DNA of 64,000 nt from Bacillus cereus G9842 (GTDB taxonomy: Bacteria; Bacillota; Bacilli; Bacillales; Bacillaceae_G), in assembly GCF_000021305.1 (NCBI RefSeq), contig NC_011772.1, forward strand, positions 2,270,001-2,334,000, in the 5' to 3' direction. Below, piece by piece: positions 1-9,518 of the stretch. The position numbers and the translations under genes are program-made. Numbering within the stretch: the stretch's first letter is position 1; every line of letters begins with the position of its first letter. Under the pieces are notes generated by a model. It was not told the DNA's origin. It did no database searches and was given only the letters and a program-made list of their open reading frames with translations.

Positions 1-1132
1 TTATTTCAGGATATAGCCGGTTTAATGTAATTTGTCTTGGATATTCTTCTGGATCAGACCAAGCAGAGACGGAGTTATTATTAATTTTATAGGCCGCTTG
101 ACCGATGTATAGGTGAATCGGTTTGTTATTTGTTTCTTTAACCCACCAATCTACTAATATGTCATATGCAGCTGGGGTGAAACCTATATTCCAATATATT
201 TGCGGTGTAATGTAGTCAATATATCCTTTTTGTATCCACTCACGTGTGTCAGCATAAAGGTCATCATAGTTTCTTTGGCCTGCGGTTGTGTTAGAGCCAG
301 TCGGATCGTCAGCTATATTTCGCCATACACCGAACGGACTAATGCCAAACTTTACGTATGATTTTTCTTGTTTTATAGCAGTATTTAAATCTTTTACAAG
401 TTCATTTACATTGTTACGTCGCCAATCTTCTATATTTGTAAATTTACCGTTATTATATGTTTCGTATGTTTTCTGATCTGGAAATTCTTCACCGGCTACT
501 TTATATGGGTAAAAATAATCATCCATATGCAGCGCATCAATATCGTAATTTTGTACGATTTCTAAAGCACCTTCTGTTATAAATTTTTTCACTTCTGGAA
601 TACCGGGATTGTAATATAACTTTCCGCCATAAGGTACAACCCAATTGGGGTGTTGCCTTGCAGGGTGATTATTTGATAATCGATTTATATCAGTGTGATT
701 CATCGTTATTCGGTATGGATTAATCCATGCGTGGAATTCTATATTTCTTTTGTGTGCTTCTTCAATCATAAATGCAAGTGGATCGTATCCGGGGTCTTTT
801 CCTTGTGTACCCGTAATGTATTCAGACCAAGGGCCGTAATTTGAGGGATAGAAAGCATCAGCTGTTGGTTTAATTTGTACAACAACTGCATTCATACCAG
901 TGCTTTTTACATCGTCTAATAATCTTATAAATTCTTGTTTCTGCTTTTCAATAGGTAAGCCAGTTTTTGTGGGCCAATCAATATTCAGAACTGATGCGAT
1001 CCATACAGCACGTAATTCATGTTTTTTGTACGTAGTATTTACTTCAGCATAAGTAGAGTGAGGGGAAATGAAAGAGAAAGGGATGAACAAGATGACGATA
1101 CAACATATCATTAATAAACGTTTAACGATCAT
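1..1132 (-). CDS. Secreted family-10-type glycosyl hydrolase (GHL10/DUF187, YngK-like), partial
   Basis: The reading frame starts at ATG 1132 on the minus strand, after a clear AGGAGG site, and is still open at the left edge, so the C-terminus is missing. About 377 residues are visible. Residues 1-30 form a signal peptide (positive start, long hydrophobic run, likely cut after STYA). The mature part begins with ELRAVWIASV and contains HAWINPYR and ALHMDDYFYP, both typical of the GHL10 family of TIM-barrel hydrolases thought to act on cell-wall or exopolysaccharide glycans. Substrate is unknown. It is divergent from a sugar PTS and kinase operon, which suggests (inference only) release of a sugar that the operon imports. 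The family is confident, the substrate link is not. Confidence 0.85.
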   Translation of the reverse strand, partial: MIVKRLLMICCIVILFIPFSFISPHSTYAEVNTTYKKHELRAVWIASVLNIDWPTKTGLPIEKQKQEFIRLLDDVKSTGMNAVVVQIKPTADAFYPSNYGPWSEYITGTQGKDPGYDPLAFMIEEAHKRNIEFHAWINPYRITMNHTDINRLSNNHPARQHPNWVVPYGGKLYYNPGIPEVKKFITEGALEIVQNYDIDALHMDDYFYPYKVAGEEFPDQKTYETYNNGKFTNIEDWRRNNVNELVKDLNTAIKQEKSYVKFGISPFGVWRNIADDPTGSNTTAGQRNYDDLYADTREWIQKGYIDYITPQIYWNIGFTPAAYDILVDWWVKETNNKPIHLYIGQAAYKINNNSVSAWSDPEEYPRQITLNRLYPEI

Positions 1133-1359
1133 TTATACGCCTCCCTATCATATGATTATTTAAAATAATATCTGAGGTGAGGTTGGCCTTGCAATAGAGA
1201 AAATTACACATTGAAACATTAATTTAATAGGAAAAATATTTTTAATGAAATTTACTTTCATTATAACTAAATTCATTTACTACTTCATATGCTTGTTAGT
1301 AAAGTGAAACTTCCTTTCATTTGAAGGGTAATAAATTATAAGTATAGGAGGATTAATAA

Positions 1360-1665
1360 ATGAAGGTTTTGTTTGTCTGTTCTGGAGGAATGTCCAGTGC
1401 AATTGTTGTAAACGCTTTAAAAAAAGAAGCGGAGAAAAATGGTTTGAACATGGAAGTGCATGCAATTGGAACGAATGAGGTAGAGGAAGAAGTAAAGAAT
1501 GGCTGGGATGTCGTAATGGTGGCACCTCAAATAAGACACCGATTTGACTCTGTAAAAAAATTTGCAGAGGAGGAATCTATTCCGTGTGGCATCATTCCAC
1601 CGCAAGCATACACGCCGCTTGGAGGCCCGACTTTATTAAAAACTGTAAATGAATTAATCAGTTAG
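1360..1665 (+). CDS. PTS lactose/cellobiose-family EIIB component
   Basis: This 101-residue cytoplasmic protein has the EIIB(Lac/Cel) start MKVLFVCSGGMSS. Cys7 in the CSGGMSS loop is the expected phosphocysteine that passes phosphate from EIIA to the incoming sugar. The start is supported by AGGAGG nine bases upstream. The EIIC gene follows 11 bases after its stop, so the two are translated together. No EIIA gene is visible here, so EIIA must come from elsewhere in the genome. The sugar cannot be read from sequence; the kinases downstream point to an amino sugar or a disaccharide of one. Confidence 0.9.
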   Translation: MKVLFVCSGGMSSAIVVNALKKEAEKNGLNMEVHAIGTNEVEEEVKNGWDVVMVAPQIRHRFDSVKKFAEEESIPCGIIPPQAYTPLGGPTLLKTVNELIS

Positions 1666-1676
1666 GGGGAAGCGTT

Positions 1677-2960
1677 ATGAATAAGTTTGTCACGTTTCTT
1701 GATAAAAACTTATCTGGCCCGATGGCAAGGCTTTCTGAGCAGAGGCATCTACAAGCAATCCGTGATGGAGTTATTTCGGCGTTACCATTTATTATAGTAG
1801 GAAGCTTCTTTTTAATAGTAGCATTTCCACCACTGCCGAAAGATAGTTTCATATCGGTTTGGGCATTAAAGAATCAAACAAGTATATTAATACCATATCG
1901 TTTAACTATGTTTATTATGTCCTTATATATAGCATTTGGAATAGGATATAATTTAGCGAAAAGTTATAAATTAGATGCTTTATCAGGAGCACAGCTTGCG
2001 GTATGTTCACTACTTTTAACATTAACGCCTGAGTTAATTGATAAAAAAGGATTTATGCTTCCAATGACAAACCTCGGAGGTCATGGATTATTTGTGACGA
2101 TGATTGTCTCTATTTTATCAGTTGAGATTTTAAGATTTTGTAAGAAGAATAACGTAACGATAAAAATGCCAGAACAAGTACCACCGTCAGTATCACGTTC
2201 ATTTGAAGCACTTATACCTGCAGCATTCGTTATTATTATTATGAGTCTTATTACAGTCGTTTTTAAAGTTGATTTACATTACGTTGTAGATAAACTAGCC
2301 GCACCGTTAGTAAAAGCTGGTGATAGTTACTTTGGCGTTATTATACCTGTATTTTTAATTACGTTTTTCTGGTCTTTCGGGATACACGGAGTATCAGTTG
2401 TAGGTACTGTGGCAAGGCCGCTTTGGGATGTGTATTTAGGAAAGAACGGTGAAGCTGTAGCAAGTGGAGCGAGTCATTTTCCGTTTATTGCACCAGAACC
2501 GTTTTATCAATGGTTTATTTGGATTGGTGGTTCGGGCGCAACGTTAGGGCTTGTGTTAGCTATGATCGTATTTGGTCGATCAAAATATTCGAAAGCATTA
2601 TCGAGAACGTGTATTGTTCCGGGGATTTTTAATATAAATGAACCGGTTATATTCGGTTTGCCGATTGTATTAAATCCAATTTTAATTATTCCTTTCGTCA
2701 TTACACCGTTAGTAACAGCTACTATAGCTTATGCTGCAACAGCGATGGGATTTGTAACACCAACGCATATTATGCCGCCATGGACATTACCTGCTCCAAT
2801 TGGTGCTTATTTAGCAACAGGTGGAGATTGGCGTGCGATTGTATTAGTTTTTATAAATATAGCAATATCGTTCCTTATTTATTTACCATTCTTTAAAATG
2901 TACGACAAAAATATGCTTGAAATTGAAAAGAATGGTGACGGGGAATCTGTTAATCCTTAA
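1677..2960 (+). CDS. PTS lactose/cellobiose-family EIIC permease
   Basis: This 427-residue membrane protein has about ten hydrophobic segments and the family features GIHGVS near residue 240, the APEPFYQWF loop, and NINEPVIFGLP near residue 322. It forms the membrane channel that takes up and phosphorylates the sugar together with the EIIB encoded just upstream. The length is normal for the cellobiose/diacetylchitobiose EIIC family and the frame is intact. A short hairpin follows the gene, then three more genes on the same strand (small membrane protein, AnmK, hexosamine kinase). The sugar is not determined; a cell-wall-derived amino sugar is a reasonable inference from the neighbours. Confidence 0.9.
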   Translation: MNKFVTFLDKNLSGPMARLSEQRHLQAIRDGVISALPFIIVGSFFLIVAFPPLPKDSFISVWALKNQTSILIPYRLTMFIMSLYIAFGIGYNLAKSYKLDALSGAQLAVCSLLLTLTPELIDKKGFMLPMTNLGGHGLFVTMIVSILSVEILRFCKKNNVTIKMPEQVPPSVSRSFEALIPAAFVIIIMSLITVVFKVDLHYVVDKLAAPLVKAGDSYFGVIIPVFLITFFWSFGIHGVSVVGTVARPLWDVYLGKNGEAVASGASHFPFIAPEPFYQWFIWIGGSGATLGLVLAMIVFGRSKYSKALSRTCIVPGIFNINEPVIFGLPIVLNPILIIPFVITPLVTATIAYAATAMGFVTPTHIMPPWTLPAPIGAYLATGGDWRAIVLVFINIAISFLIYLPFFKMYDKNMLEIEKNGDGESVNP

Positions 2961-2979
2961 TCTGCATGCTATTATTTTG

Positions 2980-3004
2980 AGTGATAGACTTTTTGTCTAT
3001 CACT
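2980..3004 (+). terminator. Hairpin after EIIC
   Basis: Ten-base perfect arms (AGTGATAGAC and GTCTATCACT) around a five-base T-rich loop lie directly after the EIIC stop. The tail is only moderately T-rich (TCTTTC), so this may be a partial terminator or an mRNA-stabilising hairpin inside the operon. Confidence 0.5.
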
Positions 3005-3038
3005 TCTTTCACATTAAAACTAGAAAGGGGGAAATAGA

Positions 3039-3305
3039 ATGAATATAAAATTTAGTTATAAAGGCGTATTTTTATTATTATTTGGAGTGATTTGTGCAAA
3101 TTTACTTTTTGTCCCTTTATTAGGCATGCTAAATCTATCACAAATGCATAGTATCTGGCTCGTTACAAGTATTGCGGCAAGCGTTTTGCTTACGGTAGTT
3201 GTTTCTTTCATTGATGGATCGTTTGCATCGAAAGCTCAGTTGTTTTTTAGATTTATATTGTTTTCGATTGGTTGTACGTTCGTTACTTACATGATTGTTT
3301 TTTAG
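3039..3305 (+). CDS. Small hydrophobic membrane protein, unknown function
   Basis: This 88-residue protein has a good ribosome site (GAAAGGGGG) and about three hydrophobic segments: residues 9-30, 38-58 and 69-87. No catalytic motif is visible and I do not recognise the family. It sits between the PTS permease gene and anmK, only 22 bases before the anmK start, so it is probably made from the same message. Its position suggests a role in the same membrane transport process, but nothing in the sequence shows one. Confidence 0.7.
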   Translation: MNIKFSYKGVFLLLFGVICANLLFVPLLGMLNLSQMHSIWLVTSIAASVLLTVVVSFIDGSFASKAQLFFRFILFSIGCTFVTYMIVF

Positions 3306-3327
3306 TAAATAGGAGGTCATGCACGTT

Positions 3328-4476
3328 ATGTATATTGCAGGGGTAATGTCTGGTACTTCATTAGATGGAATAGATGTAGCGCTCGTTCATATAGAAGGAA
3401 GTGGTGTAGATTCTAAAATCGAACTCATCCATTTTACTACTGTTCCATTTTGTAATGATATGAAAAATGAGATCCAACAAGCGTTATCAATTGAAACTTC
3501 GAATGTCCAACTTATATGTAGTTTAAATTTTAAACTTGGTTTATGCTTCGCCAATGCTGTAAAGGAAGTTTGTAAAGAGGCCAATTTTCCTTTGAGACAA
3601 TTAGATTTAATAGGCTCTCACGGACAAACGATTTATCATCAGCCAAAGCAAGAAGGAAATATTATTTCTTCAACATTGCAAATTGGGGAACCAGCAGTAA
3701 TAGCATATGAAACGAACACGACAGTTATCTCGAATTTCCGAACGATGGACATGGCGGCAGGGGGACAAGGTGCACCACTTGTACCATATTCAGAGATTAT
3801 TTTATATCGGCATCAAACTAAAAATAGACTACTACAAAATATTGGCGGGATTGGTAATGTTACAGTGGTTCCAAGTAAACGAAGTAATGAGAGTGTTATT
3901 GCTTTTGATACTGGACCAGGGAATATGATAATTGATGAAGTATGTCAAAGGTTATTTCAGTTGTCATATGATCAAAATGGTAAGATTGCAAAACAGGGAG
4001 TAGTTGTAGATGAAATTTTGACTTATTGTATGAACCATCCATTTTTGAACGTGAAACCACCAAAATCAACAGGTAGAGAACAGTTTGGAGAAGCGTTTGT
4101 GACTGAATTATTGAATCGATTTGAAAAGCATAGTAGAGAAAATATATTGGCAACTGTCACAATGTTTACAGCAAGTTCAATTGTTCATCATTATCAGGAA
4201 TTTATTTTTCCGTATTATGAAATCGATGAAGTAATTTTAGGCGGGGGCGGAAGTTATAATCGTACACTTGTTGAAATGATACGATTTGGATTAAAGGAAG
4301 AAAAATGCAAAATATTTACTCAAGAAGATTTAGGCTATTCCTCAGCGGCGAAAGAAGCAATCGCCTTTGCGATTTTAGCAAACGAAACGTATCATCGTAA
4401 TCCGAGTAATGTGCCGAGCGCAACAGGTGCAAAGCAATCTGTAGTTTTAGGGAATATAACATTCCCTCCAATTTGA
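3328..4476 (+). CDS. anmK: Anhydro-N-acetylmuramic acid kinase
   Basis: AnmK phosphorylates 1,6-anhydro-MurNAc with ring opening to give MurNAc-6-phosphate, a step in recycling cell-wall sugars. The protein begins [14 protein letters not shown], which carries the ATP-binding MSGTSLDG motif; later DTGPGN and GGGGSYN match the ASKHA kinase fold. I chose ATG 3328 (382 residues) over ATG 3319 because AGGAGG ends at 3316: that leaves 2 bases to 3319 but 11 to 3328, and the family normally starts MYIAG. It lies between a PTS and a hexosamine kinase gene. No murQ etherase gene, which would handle the product, is present in the window. Confidence 0.93.
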   Translation: MYIAGVMSGTSLDGIDVALVHIEGSGVDSKIELIHFTTVPFCNDMKNEIQQALSIETSNVQLICSLNFKLGLCFANAVKEVCKEANFPLRQLDLIGSHGQTIYHQPKQEGNIISSTLQIGEPAVIAYETNTTVISNFRTMDMAAGGQGAPLVPYSEIILYRHQTKNRLLQNIGGIGNVTVVPSKRSNESVIAFDTGPGNMIIDEVCQRLFQLSYDQNGKIAKQGVVVDEILTYCMNHPFLNVKPPKSTGREQFGEAFVTELLNRFEKHSRENILATVTMFTASSIVHHYQEFIFPYYEIDEVILGGGGSYNRTLVEMIRFGLKEEKCKIFTQEDLGYSSAAKEAIAFAILANETYHRNPSNVPSATGAKQSVVLGNITFPPI

Positions 4477-4494
4477 AGAGAATGAGGCGAATAT

Positions 4495-5388
4495 ATGAAG
4501 TATATGATTGGAGTAGATGGCGGGGGAACGAAGACAGAAGCAATTGCATTTGATAAAGACGGTAACGAATTTGCAAGAGCTACAAGTGGATTTGGAAATA
4601 TATTAATAGATTTTGAAGAAGCTCTTGTGCATATTATGGAAGTGATTGATCAATGCCAGAAAGGGTTATTAAAGGGGGATTGCGTTTGTATTTGTTTAGG
4701 ATTAGCGGGTGTAAGTGGAGCAAATACAAATGAATTAACATTACGTCTAAAAAAGAAGTATGGAACACCAATTGAAGTATTCAATGACGCAATGATCGCA
4801 CATGCAGCTACTTTAAAAGGGAATGACGGAATTTTAACAATTGGTGGTACAGGTGCGATTTGTCTTGGAAAGAAAGAAGAAGCGTATGAGTATAGCGGTG
4901 GATGGGGACATATTTTAGGTGATGAAGGAAGTGGATATTGGATTGCATTACAATCTTTAAAGAAAATGGCAATTCAATTTGATCAAGGAATCAGTCTTTG
5001 TCCATTGAGTTTGAATATTCAAAGGCAGTTTCAACTTTTGACACCGTCTCATATAAAAAGCTTAGTATATACTTCTTCTAAAGATAAAATTGCAGCAATC
5101 GCGCCATTAGTTATTCAGGAAGCGAGAAATGGAAATGATGATGCACATGAAATTATAATGCAAGCTGGAAAGGAATTAGCAAGGATTACAGTAAATGTTT
5201 ATAACAAGTTAAACTTTAAGCACTCAACGCCAATTGCAGTAAGTGGCAGTATATTGCGTTTAGTTCCTGAAATATTTGCTGTATTTAAGAAATGCTGTGA
5301 AGAAAGTATGAAAGAAATTATATTTGTATCACAAGCAGAAATGGCAGTGAAAGGAACATATTATTTAATGAGGGATATATATTTTTAA
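4495..5388 (+). CDS. BadF/BadG-type N-acetylhexosamine kinase (NagK/MurK-like)
   Basis: This 297-residue ASKHA-fold kinase has the phosphate-1 loop GVDGGGTKTE at residues 5-14, GGTGAICLG (phosphate-2 region) near residue 118, the GGWGHILGDEGSGYWI segment near residue 135 and an adenosine-loop AVSGSI near residue 245. This arrangement is found in N-acetylglucosamine and N-acetylmuramic acid kinases of Gram-positives. It probably phosphorylates GlcNAc or MurNAc released from wall fragments. It follows anmK after 18 bases, so the two are very likely co-transcribed. Exact substrate is an inference from context. Confidence 0.85.
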   Translation: MKYMIGVDGGGTKTEAIAFDKDGNEFARATSGFGNILIDFEEALVHIMEVIDQCQKGLLKGDCVCICLGLAGVSGANTNELTLRLKKKYGTPIEVFNDAMIAHAATLKGNDGILTIGGTGAICLGKKEEAYEYSGGWGHILGDEGSGYWIALQSLKKMAIQFDQGISLCPLSLNIQRQFQLLTPSHIKSLVYTSSKDKIAAIAPLVIQEARNGNDDAHEIIMQAGKELARITVNVYNKLNFKHSTPIAVSGSILRLVPEIFAVFKKCCEESMKEIIFVSQAEMAVKGTYYLMRDIYF

Positions 5389-5513
5389 AAATAGCGTATG
5401 AGAATTTTTGTATGATTTGTAAAAATATGATGTTAAAATGTATAAAGGGATGTATATTAAAACGTACAATATACGTAGTAATTGAATATTGTATATGTAA
5501 TCCCATGTAGAAA

Positions 5514-6074
5514 GTGAATGATTACATGATTAATAGTATGCAGTTTTTATATTTGGTGGCTTCTTATTTAATTGGAAACATCTTGACCGCTTATATAGTA
5601 ACAAAATTGAGACATAACGTTGATATTAGGGGTGAAGGAAGCGGAAATCCTGGTGCAAGAAATATGGGGCGCGTATATGGAAAAGGGTATTTCATCGCTA
5701 CATTTTTAGGTGATGCAATTAAAGGAGCAATCGTTGTTACTGTTGCAAAATATCTTTTTGAAGATCCTACATTCGTAATGTTAACATTATTGGCCGTTAT
5801 TATTGGACATATTTACCCAGTTTTATTTAAAGGTAAGGGCGGTAAAGGTATTTCAACATTTATTGGAGGATTAATCGCATTTGATTATTTGATAGCGCTT
5901 ACCCTCATAGGCATTTTTATTGTATTTTATTTAATATTTAAAGGATTTACGAAGCCAGGACTAATTACGATTGCTTGTTTACCAATTTGTATGATTCTTT
6001 ATTCTTATTCTATTGTTACGACTATTTTAAGTGGAATGATTATTGTACTTATTCTATATGTAAATCGAGAATAA
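5514..6074 (+). CDS. plsY: Glycerol-3-phosphate acyltransferase PlsY
   Basis: PlsY is an integral membrane enzyme that moves the acyl group of acyl-phosphate to glycerol-3-phosphate to make lysophosphatidic acid, the first step of phospholipid synthesis. The 186-residue protein has several membrane segments and the three family motifs: GSGNPGARNMGR near residue 42, GHIYPVLFKGKGGKGIST near residue 98, and a C-terminal hydrophobic region. ATG 5514 has a poor ribosome site (AAAGTG, very close), so ATG 5526 or 5538 could also start the protein. B. cereus-group genomes carry more than one plsY-like gene, so this may be a secondary copy. Confidence 0.88.
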   Translation: MNDYMINSMQFLYLVASYLIGNILTAYIVTKLRHNVDIRGEGSGNPGARNMGRVYGKGYFIATFLGDAIKGAIVVTVAKYLFEDPTFVMLTLLAVIIGHIYPVLFKGKGGKGISTFIGGLIAFDYLIALTLIGIFIVFYLIFKGFTKPGLITIACLPICMILYSYSIVTTILSGMIIVLILYVNRE

Positions 6075-6086
6075 AATGAATGTTTA

Positions 6087-6118
6087 ATAAGTGGGGATAG
6101 TCTCCACTTATCATTTTT
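6087..6118 (+). terminator. Rho-independent terminator after plsY
   Basis: An eight-base stem (ATAAGTGG/CCACTTAT), extended to eleven pairs with one G-U, closes a three-base loop and is followed by TCATTTTTT. Confidence 0.8.
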
Positions 6119-6144
6119 TATTAAATAGATAAAGGAGATAAGGC

Positions 6145-7728
6145 ATGGGGTTAATTTATAAAGTTGCTGATCAAGATTGGGAATTTGAAAGTATACATAA
6201 ATTAAATTATAAAACTTTTGTGGAAGAGATTCCACAACATGAAGAAACGAAAGACCAGTTTCGTATAGATAGGTTTCATGAAGAAAATACATATTTAATT
6301 TGTTTAGATGAGGATAGATTAGTAGGTATGGTCGCGGTGCGGGGAAAACGACCATTCTCGTTAGATTATAAAATTTCAAATTTAGATGTTTATTTGCAAG
6401 AGCATGGAGAAAAAGTGTATGAAATTCGTTTACTTTCAGTAGAACGTGAATATAGGAATGGAAGAGCGTTGTTAGGATTAATCCGTTTTCTACATCGTTA
6501 TTTGCTTCTAAACGGATATGAATTAGCACTCATTTCTGCAACAACACGTGAACTAGCTTTATATGAGCAGATGGGATTCAAAGATTTCCATACGTTAGTT
6601 GGTACAGAAGCAGCAACCTACCAGCCAATGTATGTTACCCCTGCTATGTTTGAAGAATCGAGTGTTGGAAGTATTATGACGAAAGAATACACGTTTTTAC
6701 CTGGTCCAGTAGACATTGAAGAGAACGTTCGAAAGGCATTTTGTACTAAGCCTATTTCGCATCGCTCTAAGTCATTTCAAGTGACAATGGACAATGTGAA
6801 AAAACGGTTACTTCACATGACAAAAGCAAAACATGTACAACTTATGTTAGGAACAGGGACGTTAGCCAATGATGCGATTGCTTTACAGTTACGTTCTTTA
6901 AAAGGGAAAGGACTAGTATTAACAAATGGAGAATTTGGAAATAGATTAGTTGGGCATGCAAAACGAGCACAGTTACATTTTGATACGTATAAAAAGGAAA
7001 TGAGAGAGCCGTTTATTTATACAGAATTAGAAGAAATAATGACAACTGGAAATTATGAATGGCTTTGGTTTGTTCATCATGAAACATCTACTGGAATGTT
7101 AAACGATTTAAACGAGCTAAATACTCTTTGTAACGAGAATCAAATGAAACTATGTGTAGATTGCATAAGCTCAATTGGAGCAATACCAATAGACTTGAAG
7201 GATGTGTATTTTGCAAGTGGTGTTAGCGGTAAAGCGATTAAATCATATACAGGAATTTCTTTCGTTTTTCATAACCACATTGTAAAAATAAACGAGGCTG
7301 TGCCGGCCTATATGGACATTGGCATGTATGAAGAAAATGAAAGCATTCCATACTCACAATCATGGAATTTAATTTATGCATTGCAAGAAGCGTTGAAGAG
7401 ATTTGAAGATGAAAAGGCATTTGTAAAAATTAAAGAGACATACGATTATGTTGAAGAAGTTATTACTGATATGGGTTTAAAGCTTGTTTCACCTAAAGAA
7501 CATGCCGCGCCAATTATACTTACTATTGTATTGAGCGAAGATCATTCTTCTAAAGTAGTAGGCGATGCATTAGCATTACAAGGATACATCGTTCATTATG
7601 AGTCATCTTATTTACAAAAGAATAATTGGATCCAAATTGCATGTTTAAATCATTATAAAGAACGTGATATGAAGAGGATGTTGAATTGTTTGCAAATGTG
7701 TTTATTTCAGAGTGGGGTACAAATATAA
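6145..7728 (+). CDS. Fused GNAT acetyltransferase-class V aminotransferase
   Basis: One uninterrupted 527-residue frame joins two domains. Residues 1-170 resemble a GNAT N-acyltransferase: YEIRLLSVEREYRNG is the beta4 and acyl-CoA loop region, and ALYEQMGFKDF is the usual end of the fold. Residues 175-527 resemble a PLP-dependent class V aminotransferase of the alanine-glyoxylate or 2-aminoethylphosphonate-pyruvate type: FLPGPVDI start, LMLGTGTLAND near residue 232, and SGKAIKSYTG near residue 360 as the likely PLP-lysine region. A good AAAGGAG site precedes the ATG. The joined reactions are unknown; an amine could be made or used by one domain and acylated by the other. The domain assignment is confident, the substrate is not. 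Confidence 0.82.
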   Translation: MGLIYKVADQDWEFESIHKLNYKTFVEEIPQHEETKDQFRIDRFHEENTYLICLDEDRLVGMVAVRGKRPFSLDYKISNLDVYLQEHGEKVYEIRLLSVEREYRNGRALLGLIRFLHRYLLLNGYELALISATTRELALYEQMGFKDFHTLVGTEAATYQPMYVTPAMFEESSVGSIMTKEYTFLPGPVDIEENVRKAFCTKPISHRSKSFQVTMDNVKKRLLHMTKAKHVQLMLGTGTLANDAIALQLRSLKGKGLVLTNGEFGNRLVGHAKRAQLHFDTYKKEMREPFIYTELEEIMTTGNYEWLWFVHHETSTGMLNDLNELNTLCNENQMKLCVDCISSIGAIPIDLKDVYFASGVSGKAIKSYTGISFVFHNHIVKINEAVPAYMDIGMYEENESIPYSQSWNLIYALQEALKRFEDEKAFVKIKETYDYVEEVITDMGLKLVSPKEHAAPIILTIVLSEDHSSKVVGDALALQGYIVHYESSYLQKNNWIQIACLNHYKERDMKRMLNCLQMCLFQSGVQI

Positions 7729-7802
7729 AGACTTTTTCTTTTCGTATAAAGGAGCTACGACTTACGAAAACTTAGGAATAGAACATTGGAAGAGGTGTAA
7801 GT

Positions 7803-8804
7803 ATGATAACTAGAAAACTACCATTACATATAGATAATATTAAAAAAGCTCACAAGATTCTAGATAGAAATGCTCGTAAAACGCCATTAGTAAAATCTTT
7901 TTACTTGACTAGTAAAACGGGCGGAGAAATTCATTTGAAATTAGAAAATATGCAATTAACGGGTTCTTTTAAATTTCGTGGCGCATTTAATAAAATGTCG
8001 CGGCTCACGGATCAAGAAAAAGAAAGAGGTGTAATTGCATGTTCAGCAGGTAATCATGCACAAGGAGTTGCATTATCTGCTCATTTACTCGGTATTAAGA
8101 GTAAAATTGTTATGCCAATTTCTGCACCGCAGGCTAAAGTCGAAGCAACTAGAGGATATGGATCTGAAGTAATTTTACATGGTGAAACATTTGATGATGC
8201 AAAGGCAAAATGTGAAGAAATTATAAGGGAAACAGGTGAGACATACTTACATCCATATGATGATGTAGAGGTAATGGCTGGTCAAGGTACAATTGGATTA
8301 GATATTCTTGATGATATGTGGGATGTAGATACTGTCATTGTACCAATAGGTGGAGGCGGAATTATTTCTGGTATTTCTGTAGCATTAAAATCTTTTAATC
8401 CATCGATTAATATAATTGGTGTCCAAGCAGATAATGTTCATGGAATGAAGGCATCTTACGATAAAGGAGCAATCGTAGAACATTATGAGGCGCCTACTAT
8501 TGCAGATGGTTGCGCTGTTAAAATACCAGGGGAATTAACATTTGAAATTGTAAAAGAATTAGTAGATGATATTGTAACTGTATCAGAAAAAGAACTGGAA
8601 GTAGCGATGAAAGATTTATTACAACGTGGGAAAGCTGTTGTAGAAGGTGCAGGTGCATTAGCAACTGCTGCACTTCTTGCAGGAAAAGTTGATAGCTATA
8701 TAAAAGGAAAAAAAGTAGTAGCGGTTATATCTGGTGGGAACGTGGACTTACAGCGCATATCAAGTGTATGTGAGCACTTTTTTGTCGCTAATGAAGTGAA
8801 ATAG
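7803..8804 (+). CDS. Threonine ammonia-lyase (catabolic/short type) or related serine/threonine dehydratase
   Basis: This 333-residue fold-type II PLP enzyme converts threonine to 2-oxobutyrate and ammonia. Lys57 in GSFKFRGA is the PLP lysine, SAGNHAQGVA is the substrate/cofactor loop near residue 80, and GGGGIISG near residue 181 binds the phosphate of PLP. It has no C-terminal ACT regulatory domain, unlike the long biosynthetic IlvA, so it is probably not inhibited by isoleucine. SD AAGAGGTG precedes the ATG. Serine racemase or 3-hydroxyaspartate ammonia-lyase activities are possible alternatives within the same family. Confidence 0.87.
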   Translation: MITRKLPLHIDNIKKAHKILDRNARKTPLVKSFYLTSKTGGEIHLKLENMQLTGSFKFRGAFNKMSRLTDQEKERGVIACSAGNHAQGVALSAHLLGIKSKIVMPISAPQAKVEATRGYGSEVILHGETFDDAKAKCEEIIRETGETYLHPYDDVEVMAGQGTIGLDILDDMWDVDTVIVPIGGGGIISGISVALKSFNPSINIIGVQADNVHGMKASYDKGAIVEHYEAPTIADGCAVKIPGELTFEIVKELVDDIVTVSEKELEVAMKDLLQRGKAVVEGAGALATAALLAGKVDSYIKGKKVVAVISGGNVDLQRISSVCEHFFVANEVK

Positions 8805-8815
8805 TTTTATGAAAG

Positions 8816-8851
8816 AAGAGCTAAGAGAAATAATTTTAGCTCTTACTTTTT
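8816..8851 (+). terminator. Rho-independent terminator after the threonine dehydratase
   Basis: Nine-base perfect arms AAGAGCTAA and TTAGCTCTT are followed by ACTTTTTG. Confidence 0.8.
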
Positions 8852-9027
8852 GTCTACTGTTTATTGTAAGTAGCAATAAATTTGCTGTTTAATGAATTGT
8901 TTTATTTAAGCGCCAATTTTTACACATATCTTGAATGTTACAATAATTATTTCAATATTGTCGAAACGTAAGCAGAAATTTAATATAATAGTTTTAATGT
9001 ACTAATGAGCGGTGAGGAGGGCAGGTC

Positions 9028-9498
9028 ATGAATAAAGAAGAACAGGTCATGAACGGTTTCAGGGAATTATATAATAAGCTGGTTTGGCTTAATAAAGATA
9101 AGATGGAAGAAGGTCTTAAAGGTTTTAAGTCTTCTGAAGTCCACTGCATTGAATATATTGAAAATAATGTGGATTCTAATGTGACACAACTTGCAGAGGC
9201 TTTTTATGTGACTCGCGGTGCTATAAGTAGAATGACTAAGAAGCTCATACAAAAAGGCCTTATTGAAAGCTACCAAAAGTCGGAAAATAAGAAAGAAATT
9301 TATTTTAGGCTTACCGAAGAAGGGAAAGAAATTTATAAAATCCATGAAGATCTGCACAAAGAGTTTCAAGAGCGGGATAAAGCTGTATTTGAGCAAGTAA
9401 CTGAAGAAGAATTCGACAGTATAATTAGTTTCGTGGAAAAGTATAGTAGACATTTGGATGCAGAAATAAAGAAACAAGGTATACATATTAAATCCTAA
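9028..9498 (+). CDS. MarR-family transcriptional regulator
   Basis: This 156-residue winged-helix protein has the MarR recognition region near residues 50-80 (VTQLAEAFYVTRGAISRMTKKL, then the wing GLIESYQKSENKKEIYFRLTEEG). Such proteins bind palindromes as dimers and let go when a ligand binds. A drug-exporter-type MFS gene follows after a terminator and two palindromes, so this protein most likely represses that gene. GAGGAGGG gives a strong start. I see no matching TTGTTG palindrome before this gene, so it may not control itself by the same site. Confidence 0.88.
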   Translation: MNKEEQVMNGFRELYNKLVWLNKDKMEEGLKGFKSSEVHCIEYIENNVDSNVTQLAEAFYVTRGAISRMTKKLIQKGLIESYQKSENKKEIYFRLTEEGKEIYKIHEDLHKEFQERDKAVFEQVTEEEFDSIISFVEKYSRHLDAEIKKQGIHIKS

Positions 9499-9518
9499 TA
9501 CATTTTAATAATGAAATG

